NCBI GenBank assembly: GCA_028023455.1
Contig: JAQFVV010000002.1
Location: forward strand, 31,937,725-32,001,724
Source of the DNA: Epiperipatus broadwayi
Lineage: Eukaryota > Onychophora > Udeonychophora > Euonychophora > Peripatidae
DNA length: 64,000 nt
Reading direction: 5' to 3'
Each line of letters opens with the position of its first letter. Positions within the stretch are counted from its first letter, which is position 1. Position numbers and translations under genes: made by a program. Under the pieces are notes generated by a model that saw nothing but the letters and a program-made list of their open reading frames with translations, did no database searches and was not told the DNA's origin. Positions 1-10,934 of the stretch are shown here, one piece after another.

Positions 1-1190
1 CACAGTTCTTCCATTCCCCAGCTAAGGAGAGGAGTGAGTTATGGCCATTCTACTCGACCATTTTGAAGATAAAACAGGCATAGGTTCTGCTTACAACTCA
101 CTTATTATATATATCATCGATCCCTTGATGACAAAGCTTTTAGTATTTATACTTTTCAAACTCTGGCCACCTGTTAATTTTTATGAGTTTGTCCGTAGCT
201 GAAAAGTCCATTTATTTATTTTAGCAAAACATATTTAATAGTTACAACCAGTAGAAAAACCCATTTGTTTATTTTAGAAAAACATTTTTAATTATAACAA
301 GTAATTTAGATTTTGTTTTCCTGCGAATTTTGTTATTCACATTTTATATTTACAAAATCAAGTTCACACTATTTTAAGATCAATGCATGACCTACTTTAA
401 CATTTGTTTACCAGTAACAAATAAAAGTTGTTTGATAATTAGTATAAACTAATTTTATAACCATACATGCAGAATAACAGGAAATATATGTATGCGATTT
501 CAATAATATAACAATAAAATTAGCTAAATAATTTAAGCTAAAATATTTCTTAAACTAGAAATATTTATAAAATGAATATATCTCTGTAATATATACCAAT
601 AACATAACAGTAATTTAAACTAAAATATTTCTTAAATTAGAAATATTTATAAAATGGATACATATCTGTAATCTATACCTATGCTATTAAATTACAGACT
701 TACTGCACGCATATATATATATACATAATTCTGCATATATAGTAATTTGAGGTTGTTTAAATGGGTTCTCTGAGAGGGTTTAAACCTGGCATATAGATAG
801 ATGTGTGGGTAAAATATGTGAAACAGGCAGGTGCATAAATCTGACTGTTTCATTATTTATCCAGCCTATACCAGCAATTCCCTCAGCATTGTAAATCATT
901 AAATTTATTCAGAAGAGAATCCAGTTTATTTATATTTTGATATACATAGAAGATATATATTATACTATTATAATTTGTCACACAAAGTAGTGGTTGATGA
1001 AATCACTCAATGAAGTGATCTATTTAATTACATTCATAATATCAACAAGTAGCCAAGAATATTTAGGATATTTTTACTATCACATATCTGCATAAACCTC
1101 TACTTTTATCATCCTATGAGCAATTTAAGTCAAAGCAAATTGATTTTGTTGTTCTTCATCTTTTACATATCATTATAAAATATATTCTTA
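1..1190. other. AT-rich non-coding stretch
   Basis: No coding signal, RNA gene or recognisable mobile element seen. It contains short TA runs (about 704-724) and one local tandem duplication, listed separately. Confidence 0.6.
530..682. repeat. Two-copy tandem repeat, 81-bp period
   Basis: A 72-bp unit at about 530-600 recurs at 611-682 with a handful of substitutions; the spacer is AACATAACAG. Both units contain TAAAATATTTCTTAAA followed by AGAAATATTTATAAAATG. A simple local duplication with no visible function. Confidence 0.8.
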
Positions 1191-1194
1191 TCAT

Positions 1195-1800
1195 TATTAC
1201 TATATAAATGTGAATGTTTGTTTGTTACTTAATATTTCAATAAATATTGCTCTAATCTTGATAATTTAGCAGCATTTTCTTCTTCTTTTTTTCCTGGAGA
1301 ATTATGTAGTTTATGGATTTTTGCTTTATTGTACTCAATTGTTTTACAAACTTGGTAATTTACAATATAAAAATGCTATTGTAATTATTTTAAAATAATT
1401 TCATAAAAATGCAAAAAGAGAGCAGAACTGATTAAAAGATTACAGAAAGAATTTTTTTAAATTAGTTACAATATATGTTGTGACCTGCATATTAAAATAC
1501 ATATTACAGAAATTGAGAGATAATTATAGTTTTTGATAAAATGAGATAAAGTTTAATTTTGTAAATATATTTTAAATTAATTAAATTTCTTTGTATCATA
1601 TATTTAATTTCTCACTTTTAAGTGAAGCATGAACAAAATACTATGATGTTAAAATTTCATAGCTATTTTAAAAATTAAATTATCACATGATAAATTAATT
1701 TAAACTAAAATTCAGCAGTGTAAAAAGTTATATTTTTGTGATACTGATGTTGATAATGCATATACTATTATTTCATGTAAATAATATGAAAATATATAAA
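1195..1800 (+). repeat. Dispersed repeat R1, copy 1
   Basis: Matches 47205-47830 in the same orientation. Shared blocks include ACTATATAAATGTGAA, GATTTTTGCTTTA, GATTAAAAGATTACAGA and AAAGTTATATTTTTTGTGATACTG (split here by indels). There is no ORF and no clear terminal structure. The second copy is interrupted by an RTE fragment. Family unknown to me. Confidence 0.65.
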
Positions 1801-1869
1801 CCACTGAAACAATTATGGATTGTATTTTTATTGTATTAACATAAGCAAAACCATGGGTATAGCTAGTAT

Positions 1870-2115
1870 ATATACATATTAAATAATAACAATTTTTAAC
1901 CACATTATATATGTAATATAGGGAGCATACCAATAGCTCTAGGAAGCTCTTATTATATGTCTGTAATGCAAATTTAAAACTAGTCATGTGATATATGACT
2001 TGTGTTATTGATTACTATAATTTTGTCTTTGAGACATAGCTATATTGCTGAGGCTATTAATATATGGTGAGGCTGAAGTGTTTTCAAATCCATGTAGCTA
2101 TTTAAGTAAGAACAA
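1870..2115. repeat. Rearranged family B module beside the PLE 3' end
   Basis: Two pieces match family B sequence elsewhere. Segment 1910-1955 is the reverse complement of about 6505-6550 (AGAGCTATTGGTA and GCTCCCTATATTACATAT). Segment 2030-2115 matches 58300-58375 (TTAATATATGG, GGCTGAAG, TAGCTATTTAAGT). Family B therefore lies on both sides of the PLE at 2.17-6.29 kb, which may mean it is part of the PLE terminal repeats. Confidence 0.5.
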
Positions 2116-2171
2116 TTTATCCAAACCACATTGAACACTTTTTAGCAAAATTCTTTGTACATATATACATA

Positions 2172-2210
2172 CACATGTTTCGACTACCGTGCAGTCTTCT
2201 TCAGAGCTGT
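2172..2210 (-). ncRNA. Hammerhead-like motif at PLE 3' end, probably inactive
   Basis: On the minus strand: CTGAAGA (2198-2204), a stem II of GACT and AGTC around a GCACGGT loop, GAA (2079-2081 of the line, i.e. 2179-2181), then self-complementary ACATGT (2173-2178). This fits the hammerhead core CTGANGA, stem II, GAAA. The base after stem III is G rather than A, C or T, so cleavage is not expected. PLEs are known to carry hammerhead motifs in their terminal repeats, so the position fits. Confidence 0.5.
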
Positions 2211-3259
2211 GATATAATGAACGAAATGAAATACATGACTATATAAATAATACTATAAAAAATGTTAGCAATAAAAAACTAAAAACATAAAATATACAAC
2301 AATACATAATTAAACAGAAATAAATATAATCAAACTCGAATAAAATAATCCAGTTAATATAAAATAAAATATATAATATAAATACAAAATAGAAAATAAA
2401 TATAAGTTTATACATGTGTATTCCTAACTGTATACATACATATTCAAGAACAACTATTAATCTAAATATATTATTCATTTTTAATAATCTCCTAATTACT
2501 TCTATTCCTTATAAACTTAAACTTTATTCTTATTAGTTTCATTTCAGTGATATACCTAATAATTTTATATTTATATAATTGTCATTTCAAAAATACTTCA
2601 TTTATTAATACTCTTTTTAATTTTTAAATCATATAATATCTATTATTAACTTATTCATTCTTCTGTTAAAAATAATACTTTATATCTATTATTACTTTCT
2701 ATAATATCTATAATCTATAAATTGTAATCTGTAACTTACCCAGTTTACTTTAATCTTTCCAAAATAAAAAATGTTTTTTTAAATTATCTTATACTGTCAC
2801 TCCTATTATCTATTATTTAAACTAAATATATCTATAACCACTACAATACTATATATATATATATAATTTTACTTCTTAACTTTTATATATATATAATTTT
2901 ACTTCTTAACTTTTGTTATTATTATTATATAGTTCTCTTATAAATAGTATACTTCTTATATGTAAACATTGTGCTAAGTTTTTCCCACTATGTAATATCT
3001 ATAAATATGCCCATGTGTATACTCCTTGTAACCTATAACCAATTTTTTACAACCCATTATTTATTTATAAACAATATTATCTTTATATATTTACCTCTAT
3101 ATGTTTTATTTAAGAACTATATCTATACCAACCTCATCCTAATCCCAAAATCCCTATAACATTTTGGTTTTATCTTTCTTATTAGTATTGCTTCTTTATT
3201 TTCCTTTCTTTAATATTGTCAGTATGTAACATCATTTTTATTGTGTAAATTTGTGTTCT

Positions 3260-3655
3260 GTTTTCTTCATATATATATATATATTGGTGATTTATTATCT
3301 GACATATGTTGTTTTAATCTTGTTTTATAAAAAATTTATTTCTCCCACATATTTGTTATCAATCCTACTATGTAAACATTATTTGCATTTTATCACATAT
3401 ACTCCATTAATTATTTCTTTATTATCTTTATTATATTCTATGTATTTGTTATCCATTAAATTTAATGTTTTCTCTTTTTTATTAACTATTTTTGTAGTAA
3501 TCATACCTTTGCATTTTTTATTAATATTCTTTAAAATTTTGTTAAACTTATTCATTAAAATATTATTTGTTTTCATTCCTATATATCTATTTTCATCTTT
3601 CTTTTTGCCTTCACTCTTTTCATTTTTATTTATTTTATACTCTATTTCATTAATA
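3260..3655 (-). pseudogene. PLE linker and GIY-YIG endonuclease remnant
   Basis: The minus strand keeps an open frame over 3379-3576 whose end reads GVYVIKCK. It is followed, after a stop, by NKYVGE and, after a frameshift, by YKTRLKQHMSDNK. This is the GIY...YIG...R..EH/QH pattern of the PLE nuclease, preceded by the usual lysine-rich linker. The segment is cut at 3655 by the Tigger-like insertion and resumes at 4678. The opposite-strand ORF at 3251-3688 is an antisense shadow. Confidence 0.7.
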
Positions 3656-4675
3656 CACCTGGGTCTCTTTTTACGCAGATTTATTTAACGCAATTTTGAA
3701 GTTATGCGATTCACGTTTCTCCGGAAGTCGAACTCCGATAATGCGATATTACTTTAAATAATAAATTTCATGCACTTACGTCATATTGAAAGTAATAGAA
3801 CATTATTGGAATTTGACTTTCATCTTAGTAATTTTTCAATATTTTCAGTGCTTTATAATAGTAAGATTTTATGCAATAATGAAATTAAAATCATGATTTC
3901 CACATTTTATGTATACACACATTAAATTTTACAAGATTATAATGTAAATTTGTTCAAACATTGTACATGTTAATTTTGCATTTTAAATCACATTCTGTTT
4001 TTGCTTTTTAAAAAAGAACGTAATCAGTTACTAATCATTTAGTCTCCGCAAGTTTATTTTTAATTATTTTCTTATTAATGACACTAATCACGAACGTGCT
4101 CTTAAATTCCAACGAGAGCTAAATGGTTGTATGTCTGGATATCGCAAGCTTCATAAACAATTAATAAAATCATCATCTCAAAGATTAATTAGTAATTACG
4201 TTGTCAGCAGAAAATCATTAACACAACATGAGAGTGAAGTTGGCGCTAGTTGTATTTCCTCTTGTGAAGAATCTGATTTCTTACCAGTTTGCAAATGAAC
4301 CGGTTTATTGGCAAGTAGTGATAATAATTAAAATGTGTATAAAAAAATGTCAATTACTGTACTGTAAATTATGCATAAAAATATATTATTTTGAATAAAA
4401 TTAAATATTATAGTTAAAAAAAGTTTGTCTTGTATCAATTTTTTTCAAATTTGAAAATTTTTATTAGTCATATTTTATTTCCTTATTTATTTATTTTTTG
4501 CGCAAATTTTAAAGTAATTTTACATTGGTGCTTTGCTTTTATGTGATTTTTGAAAAATCACAGTCCTTATCCCCCCCCCCCACCTTTTTCAAGGTAAGTT
4601 ACGTCTATTTTTGCACGATTTCATTTGCGCATGTTTTCTGAGGAACCTATCTATCATGTAAAACGAGACCCAGTG
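3656..4675 (+). mobile_element. Tigger/pogo-like TA-flanked element, copy 1
   Basis: Starts CACCTGGGTCTCTTTTTACG after a TA (3654-3655) and ends in the inverted terminus ...GAGACCCAGTG before a TA (4676-4677). TA duplications and termini of this type (alternating TTTTACGCG / ATTTAACGC motifs) are typical of pogo/Tigger elements of the Tc1/mariner superfamily. About 1 kb and non-autonomous. It holds an internal palindrome (about 3718-3830) and a poly-C run near 4571. Copies 2 and 3 are at 37133-38082 (inverted) and 49035-50042. It inserted into the older PLE. Confidence 0.85.
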
Positions 4676-4679
4676 TACT

Positions 4680-5040
4680 TTCTTTTAATAATATGTATAG
4701 GGAAATCACTCTTTTTTAACTCATTGATTATTAAATCTTTTTGTTTAATATAGTTTTCTTTTTTTTTAGCAATACATTATAGCCCTGCATATTCTTGAAT
4801 GTATACAACTAATTTTATATTTCCTATCAATGTTGGAAAACCAACTTGTTATTTTGTTACCAATATTGTTATTCTTATATATATATTTGTTTGGATATAC
4901 CATCTTTTATCTATCAATTTCTTTTGAAACATCATATCCAGATATGAAATTTCATTATTATTTGCCCTTTTAACTGTAAAATTTATATTCCCTTCCATCT
5001 TATTAATATCATTAATCCTCCAGTCCTTCCTAGCAAATTA
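4680..5040 (-). pseudogene. PLE reverse transcriptase C-terminal part
   Basis: The minus-strand reading gives DWRINDINKMEGNINFTVKR, then NNEISYLDMMFQKK, then in shifted frames SWFSNIDRKYKISCIHSR and IINELKKSDFPIHIIKRK. This matches the PLE order: an I.FT.E segment, a (F/Y)LD motif, KxxxxIHTLxxRxxxIC-like helix, and E...L...xxxGYPxxxIxK. Several indels and stops are present. The motif C (YVDD) segment upstream is not visible; repeat R2 abuts here. Confidence 0.7.
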
Positions 5041-5044
5041 TTTC

Positions 5045-5870
5045 ATGTTTTGACCAATTTGCCCCATGGTGAATTTTTTCATAAGTATTATAAGTTAAAA
5101 TGCATGTAAAACAGTATATTTTATTATAATAATATTTTTTGCCGAAAATTACATAAAAAAAGCCTGAATTTCAAAATTCTCACTCTAACAATAGACATAA
5201 GCCCCTCCCTAACATGTTCGCCATTGTCTATTGACAAGGAAGTAAAATGTTCAGCATTTTATGACATTGAAGTTTCCAATGGTGCAAAAATGTGTTTATT
5301 TGCAAATTTATTACGATTTTAGACTTTTTTAAAAAATAATTTACACTATATTTATTAGATATCAAGAAATATAAATTATTAATAACTTATTTTGACTTGA
5401 AATACTTTATTTTCAAAAATATAACATTATATTAGCAGCTAATGTAAATATGGCCTGAAGCAAATTAGAAGTCAAGCTATGATGTAAACAATCTACTTTA
5501 CATTCATGAATAAAGAAAATATAATTTTGCAATAAATATTCAAAAAATTTAAACTTTTAAAGCACAATTCATTAGATATAAGAGAAATAAATAAATACTC
5601 ATTCACATTTTTAAAAATAATCTGAAATAAGAAATATTTCATTGATTTTATAAACTGAAAATAATCCTTCTAGAAATGATGATGTGTAACGTCGTTGTTT
5701 TGATTACAATCTCATTTTTTTAATATTTACAGAAACAAAATTTATTTCAGTAGTAAACAAAAATATCTATCAAATGAAGTCAAATTTATTATTTTCTGAT
5801 AAGTAATAAATATTTTATCATATATTTTATGTTGATGGGTGAAACAATGAAAATGTCAGAAGGAGCTTTA
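5045..5870 (-). repeat. Dispersed repeat R2, copy 1 (inside the PLE)
   Basis: The reverse complement matches 22485-23275 nearly end to end. For example AAATTTGACTTCATTTGATA with flanking TATTTTTGTTTACTACTGAA in one copy is inverted in the other, as are AAAATATACTGTTTTACA and GAATTGGTCAAAA near the far edge. No ORF and no clear terminal inverted repeat seen. It interrupts PLE RT coding sequence, so it is mobile or arrived by rearrangement. Confidence 0.7.
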
Positions 5871-5889
5871 GGCTGCATTTGGGGAAGGT

Positions 5890-6290
5890 TAATAAACCAG
5901 TTTATTTGTCTTTGGCTTTTATTAAAAATCATCAAATAATTATCTCTATATATGTTAAAAAACAAATGAGCATTTTCCTGTTATATTTTTATCAAACTCA
6001 TTCATATAAATATTTTTAAAATTGCACTTAGAACTCCCATTAATAATTCTTCTCTTTGCTGATAAAACTCCCTATTATATTCAAAAGTCACATCCGACAA
6101 CATAATTCCATTAAATCTACCAATATATGAATAGATAATTTTATTTTATTTTCCTTAATATACTTTTCTATAGCTAAATTTATTGCTTTTTCTACATTTA
6201 AATTAGTATACATTGATATAATGTCCATTTTTATAAATGTTAAAATTTTGTATTCATATTTTTTAAATATATCATTGATTGAGTAAGATA
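5890..6290 (-). pseudogene. PLE reverse transcriptase core remnant
   Basis: The minus strand encodes FIKMDIISMYTNLNVEKAIN, the 'sxDVxSLFTNVPVxEAL' motif A block of PLE RT. After one frameshift follow ILVDLMELCL, then TFEYNREFYQQREELLMGVL, corresponding to the xFxxNxxFYxQxxGxAMGSPLSP motif B block. A further frameshift precedes NIYMNEFDK, the 'ANIFMxxFE' step. Order, spacing and motif identity make the assignment secure although the frame is broken. Confidence 0.8.
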
Positions 6291-6600
6291 GCTGAATTTA
6301 AAGACATTTATGTGTCTGAAAATTTCACATTTTTACTTAATAGTTACATATTAGATAAGTGCTAGCTTTTGAGTTGGTATTTTAGATCTAGTGTGTGAAT
6401 GTCCTAGCTCCTTACTGGGGTAATCTAAAAGCTAAAACTGATCAGTCTGTGGATAGGGATAATTCTAAATAGAGATTTTAAATGTTTTCTCTTGTAGCAC
6501 TTATCAATAAGAGCTTATTAGAGCTATTGGTAGGCTCCCTATATTACATATCTGTAATACAAGCTTAAAACAAGTCACATTATATGTGACTTGGTTTTTT
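6280..6600 (+). repeat. Family B repeat with decayed hammerhead motif
   Basis: Same orientation as 58370-58690: shared blocks GACAT..AGGTGTCTGAAA, TTTGAGTTGGTA, AGATTTTAAATG.TTTCTC and AGAGCTATT. The hammerhead region (about 6408-6455) is decayed: CTGGGGT in place of CTGAGGA and AAAAC in place of GAAAC. It abuts the 5' end of the PLE in inverted orientation. Confidence 0.6.
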
Positions 6601-6801
6601 CATTTAAATATATATAAATAGAATGGAGATAATGAAACTTCACTGTGATATAATTAAATGAATCCATAGACTATGTTTAGCAAACTAAAGCTTCAGAATG
6701 CCTCTCAGTACTAACTGACTAATAAATAATGTCAAGGACAAAATAGAAAGGAATAAAACCCCTCATGTGGTTTATAAAATGACATGCCAACAAAGAAGTT
6801 G

Positions 6802-7920
6802 ATGTGATGTGATGTATTTTGGCTTCTTCTTAAATGAAGTCAAGAATATCTCGGCAATTATGCCCAGATAAACCTGTTAGCCACTTTATTTTCCATTCCC
6901 CACTCTAAGTCTTCCCATATTCTGCCCCATCCCATTTACACAACATAATATTTGTCAACTCTATAGCCTTTATATCTAAATCCCCCTTATCTTTTTGCAA
7001 ACCCAGCATAAAAACCAATAACTCACTTTCTGTATAATCACTATGTTCATTTCTATTCTCTCATTATCTGTACCCTTTCTGCTTCCAAGCATTTACATTC
7101 AGTCATCAGATGCCTAATATTTTCTATACCTTCCTTACACAATTTGCACACTAAATCACCCATAGTTTTCCATTTACATGTATATTCTCTTGTTGCTAAA
7201 GATCCTGTTTGAGCCTTAAACAATAAACTACTTTCCTTACTATTATCATAAATTAACTTGCATCCAATATTTCGTTTACTTTTATATATATTTAAACTCT
7301 TCTTACCCTCCATACTAGTTCTCCATCTCTCCAACTACCTATTTTTTATTAATGCTTCTATTCTTTTATCCCATTCCTTACCACTATAACACTCAACAAT
7401 CCTCCTAACACAATCATCCCACCTTTTATACAAGTATACTGATATAAATTCTTTATCCAAATCTTTTGCATACCGCATTACCTTTCTCACCCATCTTGTT
7501 ACCTGCCCTTTACTCATAACCCAATTAAACACTATTTTGGCTATTCTTTTACTATTCATAAACTGCAACCTACCAAACATTTTCATTTTACTTTTTGCAT
7601 CTCTCATATAAAAACTTGGCCATCCCATTTCTCCTTGAATTGCCTCCTTTGCTGTCCACATCTCTGCATCTAATGCATGTCCTCCTACTTTCCTTTGTAC
7701 TTTCTCTAAATAATCTAAAACCCTTTTACTAATACATAATGCATCATTACCATATGTTAACCCTGCTACTGCAACTCCCTTCCATACAATTCTAACTACA
7801 TCATATTTATTATATGAAAATACTGTTAGTTTCTTTACCAACCCCTTTCTTTTCTTTGCTTCATTTACCAATTTTTTCTCCCACTCATCCAAGAAATTTT
7901 CCTGATTACATAAGATGATG
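6802..7920 (-). mobile_element. 5'-truncated non-LTR retrotransposon (LINE) with 15-bp TSD
   Basis: The flanks CCAACAAAGAAGTTG (6787-6801) and CCCACAAAGAGGTTG (7921-7935) are a 15-bp target-site duplication with two differences. The 3' end (low-coordinate side) carries short repeats of the TGATG/CATCA type, the microsatellite-like tail found on every copy of this family in the window (11.6-13.0, 34.6-35.2, 36.1-36.7, 38.3 and 50.6 kb). Contents are the C-terminal RT region and a zinc-knuckle-like tail. Clade not resolved; CR1/Jockey-like is possible. Confidence 0.85.
7050..7920 (-). pseudogene. LINE reverse transcriptase C-terminal region
   Basis: Two ORFs joined across a frameshift near 7335: 7920-7335 reads GIILCNQENFLDEWEKKLVN and includes GVAVAGLTYGNDALCISKRV and YLEKVQRKVG, the typical post-motif-C thumb region (GxAxPxLxYG, LExxQ). 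The segment 7334-7053 contains CKLCKEGIENIRHLMTECKC, the CxxC...H...C motif at the C-terminus of many LINE ORF2 proteins. The catalytic domain is missing because of 5' truncation at the TSD. It is nearly full of sense codons but broken, so not expressed as a protein. Confidence 0.8.
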
Positions 7921-7935
7921 CCCACAAAGAGGTTG

Positions 7936-8541
7936 TAGCACCATCTACTATGATGAGACTTGTGCTAACATCAATACAAGAGTTTACTAGTATAAATACA
8001 CATTCAACAGAGCTAAAAACAAAAGTGAAGGAACATTGATATTCTGGGAACCTCAAACAACCACAGGTCACTCGTGTGAACCTACTATTGCCCAAATAAT
8101 TTGCATAGAGAAGAATGATGCCATTGCAAATGATCCCAATGCCATTAACAGAACAGAAGCTTGCTTTGCTCTCTCCAAACAATGGACTAGTTAAATTTTC
8201 AAATACATTTGCATAAATGAATAACAACTTGTAACGGAGTTATCATATTTAAGCCTATGAGTATGGGATCCAAAGTTACATCCCAAAAGCACTAAGCTTA
8301 TAAAATCTTAAATATTAAATAACTACAGCTTCACTAATATATGCAAAAGAGTGCAAAATTATAATTACTAAAGGATAGAGTGGGCTGTTTCATTCTAATG
8401 CTTTTTGGTGTAAATAATACTAAGTTTTCTAAATGTTTTGCAAATTTAGTTTTATTTATATTGAAAAGCATAATTGAAAAGCATAAGTGGTGAATTTGTC
8501 TAGTTATTTCACAGCTTCTTGGAGCATGGATATCCTCATTC

Positions 8542-8545
<4 letters not shown>
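7936..8545. other. Unannotated spacer
   Basis: No recognisable gene or repeat. The ORF that overlaps the LINE boundary near 7865-8227 shows no family features. Confidence 0.5.

Positions 8546-8547
<2 letters not shown>

Positions 8548-8600
<53 letters not shown>
8548..8600. repeat. (TA)n(TG)n microsatellite
   Basis: About 34 bp of alternating TA followed by about 18 bp of alternating TG, directly abutting a perfect-type palindrome on its right. Confidence 0.95.
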
Positions 8601-8601
<1 letters not shown>

Positions 8602-8673
8602 TCACTAGATTGAGCTTACCACTAGCTCCTAACAAGCTTGTTAGGAGCTAGTGGTAAGCTCCATCTAGTGAAC
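8600..8673. repeat. 74-bp near-perfect palindrome
   Basis: GTTCACTAGATTGAGCTTAC on the left is mirrored by GTAAGCTCCATCTAGTGAAC on the right, meeting at an AAGCTT centre with no loop. Only one or two mismatches. It would extrude as a cruciform or fold as an RNA hairpin; origin unknown. Confidence 0.95.
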
Positions 8674-8929
8674 ATTTTAGTATAAGCTTCAAGGCAAGTT
8701 ACACATTTTGTGTCTGTTTTATTAATTATTATATGAATTTTTACTATAGACCATTTTACTTTCTAACAAATGCTGGTCCTATACACACCACCTCAGAATT
8801 ATATAGTATTAAAAAGTAATCACTTATTGAGTAAATCATGTAATAGATGATAAATATATATAATTTTATTGGTCTAAATAAAGCCAATTATTCAAAGCTT
8901 TAATATATTTATAAATATAGATAATAACA

Positions 8930-9020
8930 ATCAATCCTTAAACTATCAACAATCTCAAATCTGTAGTCAAGACAACATTCTTTAACTTCAGATTGAGATT
9001 GTTGATTGTTGTTGTCTTAG
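8930..9020. repeat. Family E hairpin (AACAATCTCAA type)
   Basis: AACAATCTCAAATCTG is mirrored by CAGATTGAGATTGTTG around a spacer containing GTCAAGACAAC. Related sequence occurs at about 9950-10005, 38758-38958 and 62715-62945, so it is a dispersed hairpin family. Confidence 0.65.
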
Positions 9021-9289
9021 TGAATATATACTTTGTATGAAATTTGGACATTATAAATGACTATTAGCCAGTTTACAGACTGTCTCAAGTTAACTTGTAC
9101 ATGGCTTAACTCGCTCTAATTTGGGCAGTTTTTGCATTATCATAGCACATTTAGGCTCATTTTAAAGCTTAAAAAAGTACTGTAAGATATTGCGCTCTTT
9201 TGAATTATTTTTCAAGTAAAAAATCAATAATATAGGTGTTCAAATCTACAACAAAAAGAGAAGGCAGACCTTCCTAGATGTGGGTTGGT

Positions 9290-9800
9290 TGGTTCTAATA
9301 TAAGCGCCTATCAATAACATTCACCGCTCCAACTTCTTTGTTTTGATTTTAAAAATTAAATAAATGTTTTAGAGTGTTTCTTAAGTATTATTTTATATGT
9401 TATAATGTATTTGTATAAAATATGCTAAAAATATAATTATTTTACAAAAATAGTAAGATTTTAGTAAAAATAGTAAGATTTTACTAAAAAAATCTTTACT
9501 TTGACACTAACGTAAATTGAGAAAGAAATCAATGATGCCTAAACACTTTGTAATTCGTTACAAACTTCTTTTTACATTTTTCACTATTGAATATTTTTAT
9601 AATTATAAATAGAAATTTAATTTTGAGAAAACTTTCGTTCATTTCATCATCTGACAAATTATTATATACTTTTTAAAAATGAAACTAAAATGAATATAAT
9701 ATTAAAAAATGAATATATTTTTACTGATGATTCTGTAATTATCCAATCAAAAGTTTAGAGTTTTAACTCACTTGGCCAAACAGAATTCATGCAGGGTAAT
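9290..9800 (+). repeat. Dispersed repeat R3, copy 1
   Basis: Same-orientation match to 21390-21870: shared blocks TTGAGAAAGAAATCAATGA, AATTATAAATAGA and CCAATCAAAAGTTTAGA. No coding capacity and no visible termini. Confidence 0.65.
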
Positions 9801-10495
9801 GGTTAGTCTGCTTTCAGAACAGATTACATTTACCTGATTAATGAGGTTTGTTTAAACTTCTTTGCATTATTAATTTCACATTCCTTTGTCAAGCTGCCAT
9901 CTTTAGTGTCTATGTAAATATATCAGACCATAGATAAAATGTGGTACCACCTTCATTGTTAAAGAAAGTTGCTTTGACTATGTTGATATTGTTGATAGCT
10001 TAAGGGTTGATTGTTATTAATTTTATTGATCATATACTGTAATGTCTATATTTATTATTTTTCATAATTTTTTTAATTATTAAATTTATTAAACTTATTT
10101 TATTGGAGTTTATTAATAGTTATTTTCAGGTTTATTTTCTGTCTCTGTACATGTACTACTTTTATATATGTGGTTGTGTTATTACCAATCATTTCATCTT
10201 ATGTTATCCAAATGAGTTAAGTTTAAACCTGGTTACAGAAAAGGGAGTAGAGGAATAGAAAAAAATATTAAAGGAAGCCATCTTGTTCAGTATTGGTGTC
10301 CTCTGAGATGAAATGTTTTGTTTTTGTTTGTTTTGTTTTTACAAGACAAAAGTAAATTAAATTTTTTTATTACCTCTTTAAATACCAAGAGAACTTTTAA
10401 AAAAGATCATTATATCAATGCCAATAAAAAATTCAGTATTCTTTAAAGTCATTTTTGATTAATATTTGTTTTATTTAGAGACCTATTAAATAAAA
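9801..10495. other. AT-rich spacer
   Basis: No gene seen. A small stretch near 9940-10010 (CCTTCATTGTTAAAGAAAG, GATATTGTTGATAG) resembles family E. Confidence 0.5.
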
Positions 10496-10508
10496 ATGAA
10501 GCACCAAT

Positions 10509-10934
10509 CATCATCATCATTAACCATTATCAACCCACTGCAGGATGAAGGTCTTTCCAAGTTCAATCCATTTTCTGTGATCTTTAGCTTCTTTTCTTCA
10601 CATCACCCTTGCACACTTTCTCATCCATCCATCTCACATGTGGTCTCTTTCTGGGTCTTTTATAATCTCTTGGCATCTGGTTTAAGACTTCAATTGTCCA
10701 TCTATTATCATCTCTTCTAGCAATATGTCCAACCCAACTCCACTTCAGTCTTAATTTTTTCAATGAGGTCAGTAACACCTGTTTGTTCTCTTATCCATAT
10801 ATTGCACTTTCGATCTCTTCTTGTTACTCCCAACATGCAGCTCTCTATACTTCTTTTAGTGGTCTGAAGTCTCTGCATTGCTCTTCCATTAAGTGTCCAG
10901 GTCCCAGATCCATAAGTGAGAACTGGTAAAACAC
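10509..10934 (-). mobile_element. RTE-clade LINE, 5'-truncated, exact 13-bp TSD
   Basis: ATGAAGCACCAAT occurs exactly at 10496-10508 and 10935-10947, bracketing the insertion. The 3' end has a (CAT)n tail (10509-10521), usual for RTE elements. The minus strand encodes VLTYGSGTWTLNGRAMQRLQ, then in another frame LRLKWSWVGHIARRDDNRWT and RPHVRWMDE, the signature C-terminal region of RTE/BovB-type endonuclease-RT proteins. Frameshifted and missing the catalytic domain, so non-functional. Other RTE scraps: 35.5, 47.6, 52.7 and 53.8 kb. Confidence 0.9.

Larger units (their letters stand above)
2172..6290 (-). mobile_element. Penelope-like element (RT plus GIY-YIG), degenerate, with nested insertions
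   Basis: Read on the minus strand, three separated segments give the conserved order of a Penelope-like retroelement: reverse transcriptase core (about 6290-5890), RT C-terminal part (about 5040-4680), then linker and GIY-YIG-type endonuclease (about 3655-3260). An AT-rich tail of about 1 kb follows, ending in a hammerhead-like hairpin at 2172-2210. A TA-flanked Tigger-like element (3656-4675) splits the endonuclease half from the RT, and unclassified repeat R2 (5045-5870) sits inside the RT. Stops and frameshifts show it is dead. PLE RT is related to telomerase RT, and GIY-YIG PLEs use the endonuclease for target-primed insertion. Family B sequence flanks both ends. Exact ends are uncertain, as no TSD was found. 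Confidence 0.8.

Noticed and set aside
3251-3688. 145-codon plus-strand ORF rich in I, L, F and Y
   Set aside because: Antisense to the PLE endonuclease remnant and running into the Tigger-like insertion at 3656; composition is that of AT-rich DNA.
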